Origin: Phycisphaerales bacterium
GTDB lineage: Bacteria; Planctomycetota; Phycisphaerae; Phycisphaerales; UBA1924
Length of the DNA stretch: 64,000 nucleotides
Reading direction: 5' to 3'
Assembly (NCBI GenBank): GCA_029260555.1
Contig: JAJDCZ010000007.1
Location: forward strand, 1 to 64,000
Shown: one piece after another, positions 33,301 to 41,368 of the stretch
Layout of the letters: each line of letters begins with the position of its first letter
Numbering within the stretch: the stretch's first letter is position 1
Position numbers and translations under genes: made by a program
Notes under the pieces: generated by a model
Database searches by the model: none
Seen by the model: the letters and a program-made list of their open reading frames with translations, nothing else
Told to the model about the DNA's origin: nothing

Positions 33301-34901
33301 GTGGTGAGCATCTGGCGGATATCAACAGCGAAGAGCCTCTGGATCTGCAACGGGGGCTGTTCGTCGGTGTTGTCACCGATGCGATCAAGCTCAAGCGTAA
33401 AATCACGGTTGTCGCGCAGGGGGCTGAGATTGCGAAGTGCAGCTGGTGCTGGGATGCGGCCACCAAGAGCCTGCTCAAGTCGCGTCACACTTTTGGGATC
33501 GTTCATGGTGCGATAGCGGAAGAGTTCGGTGAATGAGTCGATACCAAAGACACTGCCGATGGTGTAGTTTGTGCCGCTATAGAGCGTGCCAAAGGGTTGG
33601 GAGCCGAACTCGATATAGTAGTTGGCGCGATCATCAGACTGCATGAAGGCAAAGTCAAAGTTGTCAAAGCCCGAGGAAGTCGGCAGACCTACTGCAGAAC
33701 CCGGGATGGGGACCAGCCCGCTGAAGATGGTCTGACGAAACGCCTTGTAGCCTTCAAGGCCCGCGGTGCGAGCAGCAGCAACATCCATGAGACCATAGTC
33801 ATCAGCAGCACCTGCACCTCCGGGTTGAAAGAGCAAGTCGTATGCGCCAGCGTTGACATCGTACTCGTCGGTCATGCCAAGCAGGCGGCGAAGATCGACA
33901 TCCGCTGGTGTAAAACCTGCTGGTGTAGACCTTGATGGCGGGTTAAAGAAGTCGGTCGCGGTGTTGACATTGACCAGAGATGAAAGATCGATGATGCGTG
34001 TGGCGAAGAAGAAACGCAGGCCTGCGATGTTGGGCATGAGCCGTGTGGAGGGTCTTGCGGGGCTGGGCTGAACATCAAAATCAACAAGCTCAAACCAGCG
34101 AGAATCAAACATGCCATCGCCATCAGCATCAGCATATTGATTGGGCAGGTAATCGGGCAGGTTTGGAGATCGGGTTGTATCTTGCGCAGGACGGAAGAGG
34201 TAGGTCTGGTGGGAGTCCATGTAAGCAGGAACAGTGATGTCAACTGGTGATGTGCCGGTGCCAAAGTCCATGGTACTGGTGGTGGCGGTGCCGGTATTTG
34301 TAAACAATGTAAGATTGCTTGAGAGCCTGCCGGGGAGGGTTCCAGAGCGGACATCAAAGTTGCCACGGAGATTGCTGAGGTTGACGAACAAACCTGAGGG
34401 CGAGATGTTTGAGATGTGATCCCAGTCGTGGACATCCATGAACGCATCAGCAGGGCCAGTTGAAGTTGTGGTGCTTACGCCGTTCCATGTGGGGACGGTG
34501 GATGCGAGCCAGGGGTCACTGCGATCGCCAGCGGGGGCAAAGCCGAAGAAATCATGAATGGTGCCGTTGGCATTGAGCCAGGGCGTAAAGGGATAATCAA
34601 CGCCTTCTCTGCGGATTTCAGACGGGTCGATCAGGCTGGGGGGAAAGTCGCCGATCTGATAGGTTTGCAGGACATCATCAGCCAGCACGCCTGCGACATA
34701 CTCTGAGAAGATTTCCGGGACATCGTTAAAGGTGTTGGCGCGTTTGATTGCCGAGCTGGTTCGGCGATCCTGCTTCCCAACAGTGACATAGGCGATGGTG
34801 ATCACCGCTGCCAAAGCCAAAGCCCCCACCACCATCAACAGCACGGTTCCCCTGCGAACAGACTCGTGCCTGGCTATGGGTTTGTGTTGCGTTGTCATCA
34901 T
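30315..34901 (-). CDS. Giant GspK/PilX-like minor pseudopilin
   Basis: 1528 aa, several times larger than ordinary GspK (about 300-350). ATG 34901 has AAGGAG about 5 nt upstream. The N-terminus R-R-G-T-V-L-L-M-V-V-G-A-L-A-L-A-A-V-I (about 16-34) is a prepilin-like hydrophobic helix without the +5 Glu, as in GspK, the tip pseudopilin. Near residue 1270 a helix-hairpin-helix segment I-N-I-N-T-A-P-L-A-V-L-R-T-L-P matches the GspK signature; a similar V-N-V-N-T-A stretch lies near 335. The remainder is large and Asp/Asn-rich with no domain I can name. It is the last gene of the prepilin operon, the usual place of gspK. Probably the tip of the pseudopilus, possibly with an adhesive or binding role. 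Confidence 0.72.
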   Translation of the reverse strand: MMTTQHKPIARHESVRRGTVLLMVVGALALAAVITIAYVTVGKQDRRTSSAIKRANTFNDVPEIFSEYVAGVLADDVLQTYQIGDFPPSLIDPSEIRREGVDYPFTPWLNANGTIHDFFGFAPAGDRSDPWLASTVPTWNGVSTTTSTGPADAFMDVHDWDHISNISPSGLFVNLSNLRGNFDVRSGTLPGRLSSNLTLFTNTGTATTSTMDFGTGTSPVDITVPAYMDSHQTYLFRPAQDTTRSPNLPDYLPNQYADADGDGMFDSRWFELVDFDVQPSPARPSTRLMPNIAGLRFFFATRIIDLSSLVNVNTATDFFNPPSRSTPAGFTPADVDLRRLLGMTDEYDVNAGAYDLLFQPGGAGAADDYGLMDVAAARTAGLEGYKAFRQTIFSGLVPIPGSAVGLPTSSGFDNFDFAFMQSDDRANYYIEFGSQPFGTLYSGTNYTIGSVFGIDSFTELFRYRTMNDPKSVTRLEQALGGRIPAPAALRNLSPLRDNRDFTLELDRIGDNTDEQPPLQIQRLFAVDIRQMLTTISGARPLLAGAVVDPVISPIDYTTQLDPSRDVRLDTVTLMKGAAGTGSSSTGRNNLFKLYADALIPYSDVFGIWDPSYTDLLRVSTLNYGYSSPEIGIRLAAHMTANMIDLYDENTTGAEEPSVLTVIIDEDYRDELDAGAGIDDPNGDGVSDFPYWRQSKKLDLGAQRIANTATSDQVFARAINVFGIEAEPFLTEVASFAMYTDAPSNAGGDSDWGAGGGLPGEPTIIVPITINGNRLVTNSDYLFQIIAFQITNPYDQTIQLGGFTTSAVTNFGDITGAQDADFYYTEFGGHFFMLANMQEQVGGTADISPVTLQPNETVVFYATNTTKNDILNRIDTVDVDGVTLAPDASVLNRWVSKQLEGIVTNFDRSFHMPRIDFTASGGSSGQVQLNNDFQDLISLDTTKNQVVNLWRTVRVDTEAPTETNGNHAQENDRLVDRLRDPGTQTLDHFLPQIKQDISDTSGKPDSGVPATRGDNTGYTITTWATIRRPDSAQLASGALPAYCVEIKSGTSKNDGRNDGFSLSSLSKSDFSGSDEAARSLASTLSGQYTADLINSLVTHPDNKINNPIGTTIDGRSYTAVMAEMPRNDNRFLRNTNSTIRPADLLLPTAFGPFQNPFAANINDQWTTLSEAMALAYNYDSIGGFMSLPPDPMTGLGDPNRALGPLLSNGHLVLDDYVPYLNINPDGPIPVFDETAPGDIRMGRGIPLALNLLDATFSLDSAVGSISRPVRGAININTAPLAVLRTLPMLSPSTGLASGSMTRDDWWGIGGPLDGDSDIAATLLAYRDKALVDHRPNLSSTVLTTDFTEASSASTYMTPLDALANPPQARQDKTLVDALREQPGFGSIAEVMMAFDQSTRPQGDPNNINFLAFDSASLDAPRSDGQNFGLGIDSVRYGTAGTGQDDGIDDDYDEQFAIAGSLLNTISVSSDIYACWFIVNGYAREDVENLSPDEPMIPTYAKRFLMVIDRSNVQKIGDRPRILFMRELPM

Positions 34902-35018
34902 ACTTCTCCTTGCTGAACCAGCATCTCCCCACCCACATTCCACCTTTGTTTCCCCGCCCCAATCCTCCCTGCGGGCATTGAACATTACTTGTGCGCACAT
35001 GCTGTGCGGCCTGGTCGC

Positions 35019-36743
35019 TTAGCCGCCTGCTTCCAGCGGCAGATCAAATACAAACTGGAAAGTCTGCTCGATGGAAGGATCCATGGAATCAGCAACGGTG
35101 ATTGTCACCCGGATCATCTTGGGCCAGGGCCAGGGACCAAGCTCAGAAGGTACCAGCGGGTCGTCTATTGTTGAGCCCGGTATATTGCAATTATCCGGGG
35201 CACCATCAGGGCCGTTGGTGATGTTTGGATTGCTTGTGTTGAACTCGGGATCGAAGAAGCCGAAGAACGACTCGTATTCGTTGGCAAAGCCGACTGGTGA
35301 TATTTGGGGAGAGATCAGGTTTGCGCCATTAAAATCCCACCCTTCACCGGGCTGCGTGTATCGTCCTGTGCATCGGAGCAGGTAAGGCGTTCTATATGTG
35401 TATGGCCCCATGCCACTGGTACTCTGTGGGAATGGCCTTGCTGCATAACCTGAGCCTGCAAAGTCTGGCATCTGATCAAAGTCGTCATCAACCAGCGGGC
35501 GATCAAGACCATGCCAGATCAACTCGCCGAAGGTTGGGCTGGCGGGTACATCATCAATCACGCCAAAGGACCACTCGACGATGAACTCGGTGCAACTGGG
35601 GATGAAACGCGAAGCTGAGAGCATGCGTTGATTTGAACGAGCGTAGAACCGATCAATCGGGTTGCCAATGGTCTGCACACCAAAGAAATCGGTGGGACCG
35701 GGTTCGGTGCGGATGCGCGTGCGAGGCTCGCCATACTGACCCGAGGAGTTGGCAGGCATGGCATCAAGCATCCATTCACGCATCAGATTTCGTGCCGCAG
35801 GACCATTAGCAAAGTTATGACCCCCCATTGAGATCATCATCTGCGAAGGATTGGTGATTTGATTGGGAAGCATGATCCCGTCATTTGCAGCCAGTACCAA
35901 CTGGCGGATCTCAGACAGATCCGTCGTGGCGATATCGACCAGACCAGAAGTGAACTCAGGCGGTGCGGCTGTCCATGGGTGAGCCACGCCGCCACCAAAT
36001 GCACCCATAAGATTTGGAATCGGTATGAGTGAACGGAAAATAGTCTTGGCTGCTGGCTGAAACGCGATGGTGGTATCGTCGTCTTGAAGATCAGCGGGAT
36101 TCGTCACACCCAGAGGCAAAGGACTCGGCAAGAGTGAATCCGAGAACTGAAGCGGTCGCAGCACGGTGACTTGTCGAACAAGAGCCCAGTCGCTGGCAAA
36201 CTCGTTTGGGCCACCAACTCGACCGGGAAGCTCGCCGGGGAACTGATCGTCGTAAAAGGGGGCGTTGTAAGCGAGATTTGCATCGGGTACGGAGATGCCA
36301 TGGCCGTAGTAGATGCGGGCTGAATCGCCCGAAGCGATCATGCGAGCATCCAGCGCGGTGCGTGCGGTGGCAAAATCACCCCGGGTGAAGAACATGATCT
36401 CGTCGATGCGTCTTCTGCGAGGTGCTTGTGGATCGCTGGTAAAGCGGGAGACCTGGATTGGCTGACCAGTTCCATTTGTGGTGTACTGATTACGGATTAC
36501 CAGGAAACCATCGCGTGTGATTTGTTGAAAGTCAGCACGCATTTGTCGTTCGATGCGGCCAACGATGCTGTTGAACCGGGCAGCACGCCTGCCGCCTGAG
36601 ACGGTGTTGCCAAGAGACTCGAAGATGAACGCAAGCCCCAATGCAATGATGACGACGACACTGATCGCAATGAGCATCTCGATGAGCGTGAAGGCCCGTC
36701 CTGCGTGGGGCTGCGCTCGTGTTTTTCTTCGTGGTGCTTGCAT
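35019..36743 (-). CDS. GspJ-like pseudopilin
   Basis: 574 aa. ATG 36743 follows GAGG at 9 nt. The prepilin leader is short and basic, then R-A-F-T-L-I-E-M-L-I-A-I with Glu at +5 after the cleavage point, and a 20-residue hydrophobic helix continuing I-I-A-L-G-L-A-F-I-F. The next stretch, F-N-S-I-V-G-R-I-E-R-Q-M-R-A-D-F-Q-Q-I, resembles the GspJ region just after the helix. The C-terminal half is much longer than typical GspJ (about 200 aa) and has no recognisable domain. Assignment within the minor pseudopilins rests on gene order between GspI-like and GspK-like genes. Confidence 0.72.
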   Translation of the reverse strand: MQAPRRKTRAQPHAGRAFTLIEMLIAISVVVIIALGLAFIFESLGNTVSGGRRAARFNSIVGRIERQMRADFQQITRDGFLVIRNQYTTNGTGQPIQVSRFTSDPQAPRRRRIDEIMFFTRGDFATARTALDARMIASGDSARIYYGHGISVPDANLAYNAPFYDDQFPGELPGRVGGPNEFASDWALVRQVTVLRPLQFSDSLLPSPLPLGVTNPADLQDDDTTIAFQPAAKTIFRSLIPIPNLMGAFGGGVAHPWTAAPPEFTSGLVDIATTDLSEIRQLVLAANDGIMLPNQITNPSQMMISMGGHNFANGPAARNLMREWMLDAMPANSSGQYGEPRTRIRTEPGPTDFFGVQTIGNPIDRFYARSNQRMLSASRFIPSCTEFIVEWSFGVIDDVPASPTFGELIWHGLDRPLVDDDFDQMPDFAGSGYAARPFPQSTSGMGPYTYRTPYLLRCTGRYTQPGEGWDFNGANLISPQISPVGFANEYESFFGFFDPEFNTSNPNITNGPDGAPDNCNIPGSTIDDPLVPSELGPWPWPKMIRVTITVADSMDPSIEQTFQFVFDLPLEAGG

Positions 36744-36778
36744 AAATAAACGCCTCTGGGTCGTTTGGTGGGTCGCTC

Positions 36779-37867
36779 TTATGGATGAATCGTGAACACC
36801 GATACCGTGACGGGGATCTGAGGCACAAAGGCGACAGGACTGATGTCTGCATGGGTCGCCACACCCATGGGCACCGGTGGATTGATCAGGACCACATCAT
36901 TACCCTCCACCCCGGTGACGGTGTAGATATTGCCCTGGCTGTCGACAAGCTTCTGACCGATCTGCATGGCCAGCGACAGGGCAACATCACGGGTGTACAC
37001 ATTTGGTAATCGTGTATTGGCGCGAAGTCTGAGTCTTTGCCGCTGTTGAGGTGTACCAAAAGGCTGAGCAAGACGAAGATCGATGGTTATGGGTGAGGAG
37101 TAGTTCCGATTAGAGAGCTGGTCCCGGCCGTTGCGTGTGGGTCTGCCATTGTCTGAGCGAACCGCAACGGGCGAGAAGCGATCGGCATCAGGAATTAAGT
37201 TATTGGCTAGAACATCACTGAGTGTGAGCGGGCGTGCACCGCCCAAGGCGCGAGGAATGCGAATGCCGGGATCAATGGCACGAACAAACAAAGCGATCTG
37301 CACGGGATCTGATTCGTTGGCGACGAGCAGCCCCGAAACCGGATCTCGTTTACTTACGCGTCTGGCGACGAAATCCCAGACATAGCCAGGCTCGAGGCCG
37401 GGTGTGAATGGAGCGGGAAAGAGACGCGCCTTGACGGGTATGTTGACAGTAAAATCAGGCTCAGGACTGGCAACTGGCGCATCCTGGATATGCATGATCA
37501 TGTCGCCGGTAACTGGGGCGCGAACATTGCCGGTGGCGACATCAACAAGAGGGATGTTCCAGCCATTTTGCTCGATGATGTTAGGGAGATTGACACTGAG
37601 ATCTTCGCGCCACTGGCGCCAGCCGCTGTAGTGGTCGTTCAGTCCTGTATGCCTGGAGAGGTAGCTGCGAGCATCGTTGACGGTCGAAACGCCGAGTGTG
37701 ACATCGCGGGCAGAGCGTTGTTCGCGAATCACCACGGGATAGACCGCACTCAGACCGAGTAGCCCTAACGCCAGCACCACCACAGAGATCAGCACCTCGA
37801 TCAACGAGAAGGCCGCTGCGAGCGATGCGGGATCTGGCATGCGTCTATGTGCTTTTTTACAGTTCAC
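36779..37867 (-). CDS. GspI/PilV-like pseudopilin
   Basis: 362 aa. GTG start at 37867 with CAGGAG at 7 nt inside the end of the preceding gene, overlapping it by 11 nt; M10 at 37840 is an alternative. Leader ends A-A-A, then F-S-L-I-E-V-L-I-S-V-V-V-L-A-L-G-L-L-G-L, the hydrophobic helix with Glu +5 and the G-L-L-G-L block common in GspI/PilV proteins. The soluble part is longer than in classical GspI (about 120 aa). Minor pseudopilin, inserted in the membrane until assembled. Confidence 0.72.
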   Translation of the reverse strand: MNCKKAHRRMPDPASLAAAFSLIEVLISVVVLALGLLGLSAVYPVVIREQRSARDVTLGVSTVNDARSYLSRHTGLNDHYSGWRQWREDLSVNLPNIIEQNGWNIPLVDVATGNVRAPVTGDMIMHIQDAPVASPEPDFTVNIPVKARLFPAPFTPGLEPGYVWDFVARRVSKRDPVSGLLVANESDPVQIALFVRAIDPGIRIPRALGGARPLTLSDVLANNLIPDADRFSPVAVRSDNGRPTRNGRDQLSNRNYSSPITIDLRLAQPFGTPQQRQRLRLRANTRLPNVYTRDVALSLAMQIGQKLVDSQGNIYTVTGVEGNDVVLINPPVPMGVATHADISPVAFVPQIPVTVSVFTIHP

Positions 37868-38969
37868 GGATCAGCTCCTGCAGATCAGCGCTGAATCGTT
37901 CGATTGTGAACACACGGCCTACCGGATCGATCGGATTGCCGCCGCTGTCCAGCCCCTGTATGCGTTCGTTGATCTCATTGACATTCACGCCTGTGAGGTG
38001 CCTGGGAATTTGAAGATCCTGATAGAGACTCTCGGTGACACGATCGAGTGTGAGATTGAGGATCGCAGCCATTTTTTGTTCGTCGTAGAGGCAGAGTTCG
38101 GTGACAGGGCGGGCCAGAACCGTATCGCCACTTTCATCACCTATCAGGTTGCGTTTTTGAGCATCAGTGAGAATGCCGTCGTTGAGAACACGCCTTGTCC
38201 AGCGTTTGAGATCGGTAGCGCGGTCGGCTCTGAGAGAAGCGATGGCATTGCGGTTCTGCCGGGAAGGGCGTACTGAAACAACCAGGGCAGTATTGGGTCT
38301 GGAGACGGAGACCGTGCCTGTGCCGCCATCAAAGCGGATGATGAAGGTCTGGCGATCAGCCCCGTCATTTTGCACATTGGAGTTGTAAAACTCTGTCTCG
38401 GGGAAGATCCAGTTGCTTTGGTCTGGCGGATAATCTCCACCAGCGTACCAGCCATTGGGGTTGGTCGGGCTGTCAATTGAATTGATGGGTGTAAACGCGC
38501 GAACGGACCAGCCGCGGGGAAGTTGTATCGCTTCCATCTCGGGTGCTGGAATGAAGACATCGCGTTTGATGACTGCACCGCTGTTGTCAAGATCATCAAG
38601 CTCACCAATGCGCACGCAGGGGACGATGGATACTCTGCCGCCGGGCTCGAAAAAGAAAACCGCAGCACCATCATTGCCCACACCCGCAGCCACCGCAACA
38701 TCTCTTGCTGCACTCAGCCCTGAAGCGAGTTTGTTCACCGCGAGCGACGCTTCAGATGAACGGATGAGAGATGTAAAACTGGGTACGCCGATGGCAATCA
38801 TGAGCACAATGATGGAAATCACAACCATGAGTTCCATCAATGTGTATGCCCCAGCACGCTTGATGGCATCAACACTGGTACTGGCAACTCGCAGCAGCCC
38901 ATTTCTGCGGGCGCAAGTTTGGAGTTGCCTGTGCTGGCAGCAAGATGTTGAGTTGAAGCGGTGCTTCAT
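37857..38969 (-). CDS. GspH-like pseudopilin
   Basis: 370 aa. The start overlaps the previous stop (ATGA at 38966-38969) and has GGAG at 8 nt. After a long leader of about 40 residues comes A-Y-T-L-M-E-L-M-V-V-I-S-I-I-V-L-M-I-A-I-G-V-P, followed by F-T-S-L-I-R-S-S-E-A. This is the GspH/FimT arrangement, in which the helix is followed by P-S-F and a helix with A-R-D-V-A. Glu +5 is present. Longer than the usual 150-200 aa. Confidence 0.75.
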   Translation of the reverse strand: MKHRFNSTSCCQHRQLQTCARRNGLLRVASTSVDAIKRAGAYTLMELMVVISIIVLMIAIGVPSFTSLIRSSEASLAVNKLASGLSAARDVAVAAGVGNDGAAVFFFEPGGRVSIVPCVRIGELDDLDNSGAVIKRDVFIPAPEMEAIQLPRGWSVRAFTPINSIDSPTNPNGWYAGGDYPPDQSNWIFPETEFYNSNVQNDGADRQTFIIRFDGGTGTVSVSRPNTALVVSVRPSRQNRNAIASLRADRATDLKRWTRRVLNDGILTDAQKRNLIGDESGDTVLARPVTELCLYDEQKMAAILNLTLDRVTESLYQDLQIPRHLTGVNVNEINERIQGLDSGGNPIDPVGRVFTIERFSADLQELIREL

Positions 38970-39967
38970 TTCCCGTACTCCACAATGTTGTCCTGTCTTG
39001 CTTCCCTGACGGATTCCTCGTTGCTTTTACCGATGAGGCTGACAATGTCTGCAACAGATTCGGTGCCCGGGCTTGAGCCACTGGCATCGACGGTGTCACC
39101 AAATACGCCGTTGGAACCTGCTGCGACGATGGCATAGCGGGCACTGCGAAGCTGAGCGTTGTCTTTAGCTGGGGGATTGTTGGTGTTGCCATCGAATGCG
39201 GGGTCGCCGAACAGCCAGGGCGTGTTCAAAGCGATGAGACCTCTGTTACGAAGTGCAGCAGTTCCATCGTCACGCCAGCGATAATAGCGGTACGCGACAT
39301 TGTTGGAATCGCGCAGCTCGATGTGGAAAGGTTCTGAAACATCGCGCCACAGCGAGAGCGACTTGCTTGAGTTGATGGAAGCCTCGACGGTCTGGCCTCT
39401 GCGATTTGTGCCACTGGATGCATACTTGCCGAAGTTGCCATCGCGCTGAGGCGTGAGGAATGATGGGCCGATGACACCATCGACAGGGTCACCCTGATCG
39501 CCGCTGTTTCGATTGCCAACATCCAGAGCACCCGCAAGGTAGAACGCCAGTGTATGGGTTGAAAATCGCAAGTCGCCATTGTTTGAGTTTCCCGGGGGGG
39601 GCGCATCTCCCAGGAAAAAGTTGCGGATGCTGGGCGCTGGATCATCAACAGACCAGGCCTTGGGGACGAAAAGCCGGAGAGTTGGACCGCCGCTGGCAGG
39701 AGGTATCCAGACCGGCTGATTGTCATCAATAAATGGAGGAAGAAAGCCAAAGTCTGATTCAAACTGATCCACAGCCATTTTGATCGAAGTGACATTGGCC
39801 TGATCACGGGCTGATCGAGCGGAACGACCGACCTTGATCATGCCCACGATTGTGATGCTCATCAACATGAAGATGATCAGCACCGAGAAAAGAATTTCGA
39901 CCATTGTAAAGCCACAGCGGGTGTTGTGACACGCGCTCTTGCGGATTGAGCTGATCGGCGTTGTCAT
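38966..39967 (-). CDS. GspG-like major pseudopilin
   Basis: 333 aa. ATG 39967 shares one base with the upstream stop (TAATG). The leader ends C-G, then F-T-M-V-E-I-L-F-S-V-L-I-I-F-M-L-M-S-I, Glu +5 conserved. The following helix reads A-R-D-Q-A-N-V-T-S-I-K-M-A-V-D-Q-F-E-S-D-F-G-F-L-P-P, close to the GspG motif in which a helix of alternating small and charged residues leads to a Y/F-G-x-x-P-P loop. Likely the main pseudopilus subunit. It is longer than typical GspG (about 145 aa), like the other pilins in this cluster. Confidence 0.78.
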   Translation of the reverse strand: MTTPISSIRKSACHNTRCGFTMVEILFSVLIIFMLMSITIVGMIKVGRSARSARDQANVTSIKMAVDQFESDFGFLPPFIDDNQPVWIPPASGGPTLRLFVPKAWSVDDPAPSIRNFFLGDAPPPGNSNNGDLRFSTHTLAFYLAGALDVGNRNSGDQGDPVDGVIGPSFLTPQRDGNFGKYASSGTNRRGQTVEASINSSKSLSLWRDVSEPFHIELRDSNNVAYRYYRWRDDGTAALRNRGLIALNTPWLFGDPAFDGNTNNPPAKDNAQLRSARYAIVAAGSNGVFGDTVDASGSSPGTESVADIVSLIGKSNEESVREARQDNIVEYGK

Positions 39968-41259
39968 TACATGCCACCACTTTGCAGAGACTCGATCATG
40001 GCGACCAGAGGCAGGAACATGGCGACCACGATGGTGCCGACCATGCCACCGATCAGAATCACCATGATTGGTTCAAGCAGTGAAACCAGAGAAGCCACAG
40101 CAACATCGACCTCTTCATCGTAGTTGTCAGCGATTTTCAGAAGCATGACATCCATCTCGCCGGTTTCTTCGCCCACATCGATCATGTTGACGACGATGGC
40201 ATCGCAGGTCTTTGATTCACGCAGCGGGCCTGCAAAGCTCTCGCCTTCACGAATCGAGTCATGAACCTTGTTCAATGCTTTTTCAAAAACGAAGTTGCCA
40301 GAAGTGTCGCGTGTGATCAGGATCGCATCAAGAATCGGGACACCTGCACTGATCAGCGTGCCGAGCGTTCTGGTGAACCGAGCAATGGTTGTCTTGCGGA
40401 TAAGATTCCCAATAATGGGTGAGAAGAGCATGATGTAGTCTGTCGCAGCACGGCCGGGACCAGCTTTGCGGATCAGTTTGAAGAGCAAAATCGCAATGAT
40501 GGGGCTGAGCAGAAGAAACACTGCACCAGGAATTTCCTGACCCGGATTCGAGCCTGCCACCCACCGGCTGGTGGACATGAGCCAGCGTGTAAGCCCGGGC
40601 AGGACCACGCCAAAGTCTGCAAAGATTGCTTCAAACTTGGGAATGATGAAGATCATGATGCCCGTGACGATGAGGATTGCGATCACGACCACAGCGATGG
40701 GATAAACCATGGCACCCTTGATCTGTCGCTTGAGCCTCTGAGATTTTTCCATGAAGTCCGCCAGACGCTGGAGGATGACATCCAGCACACCACCGATCTC
40801 GCCAGCACCGACCATCTTGCTATAAAGATGATCAAAGGCTTTGGGATGTTTGGACATGGACTCAGAGAGGCTTGAACCGCCCTCGACCTCTTCGCAGACA
40901 CCCTGAAGCACATTTTTCATCAGCCCTGGTTTGTTCTGGCTTTCAAGAATTTGAAGCGATCGCAAAAGCGGCAAACCCGCGTCTGTCAGGGTCGAAAGCT
41001 GGCGGGTAAACAAGGTGATCTGCTTGGCATTCACCTTGCCGAAAGCCATGGCTTTTTTCTTCTTCTTTGAGCCACCCCCTGCGACAGCTTTGCCATCACC
41101 TTTGCCCCCGCCTTTGGACTTTTGTTCACGCACTTCGGTGGGGAACAGTCCTTGCGACTTGATGCGCTGGACCGCATCGTCACTGGAAGAGGCTTCGACG
41201 GTGCCTTTTTGGGTCTTGCCGGTTGTGCCGTGGAGTGCTTCGTATGTAAAGGTCGCCAT
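39967..41259 (-). CDS. Type II secretion/type IV pilus platform protein (GspF/PilC)
   Basis: 430 aa. ATG 41259 has GGAG 7 nt upstream. Two homologous cytoplasmic T2SSF domains are separated by membrane segments: F-T-R-Q-L-S-T-L-T-D-A-G-L-P-L-L-R-S-L near 87 and F-T-R-T-L-G-T-L-I-S-A-G-V-P-I-L-D-A near 295. Three membrane segments lie at about 190-212, 245-265 and 400-425. The lysine/glycine-rich stretch at about 45-70 after the N-terminal beta region is common in PilC. The platform couples the PilB and PilT ATPases to pilin insertion or extraction. Confidence 0.93.
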   Translation of the reverse strand: MATFTYEALHGTTGKTQKGTVEASSSDDAVQRIKSQGLFPTEVREQKSKGGGKGDGKAVAGGGSKKKKKAMAFGKVNAKQITLFTRQLSTLTDAGLPLLRSLQILESQNKPGLMKNVLQGVCEEVEGGSSLSESMSKHPKAFDHLYSKMVGAGEIGGVLDVILQRLADFMEKSQRLKRQIKGAMVYPIAVVVIAILIVTGIMIFIIPKFEAIFADFGVVLPGLTRWLMSTSRWVAGSNPGQEIPGAVFLLLSPIIAILLFKLIRKAGPGRAATDYIMLFSPIIGNLIRKTTIARFTRTLGTLISAGVPILDAILITRDTSGNFVFEKALNKVHDSIREGESFAGPLRESKTCDAIVVNMIDVGEETGEMDVMLLKIADNYDEEVDVAVASLVSLLEPIMVILIGGMVGTIVVAMFLPLVAMIESLQSGGM

Positions 41260-41368
41260 GGGGCATCTCCGTTTTTTACTGTTTGAACGCTGCGGTTTTA
41301 AAACTCATCGGCGTGATCAATCAGCCACGCTGAATCAGATTCTGCCTTTTCCTGGCACTCAACTAAAT

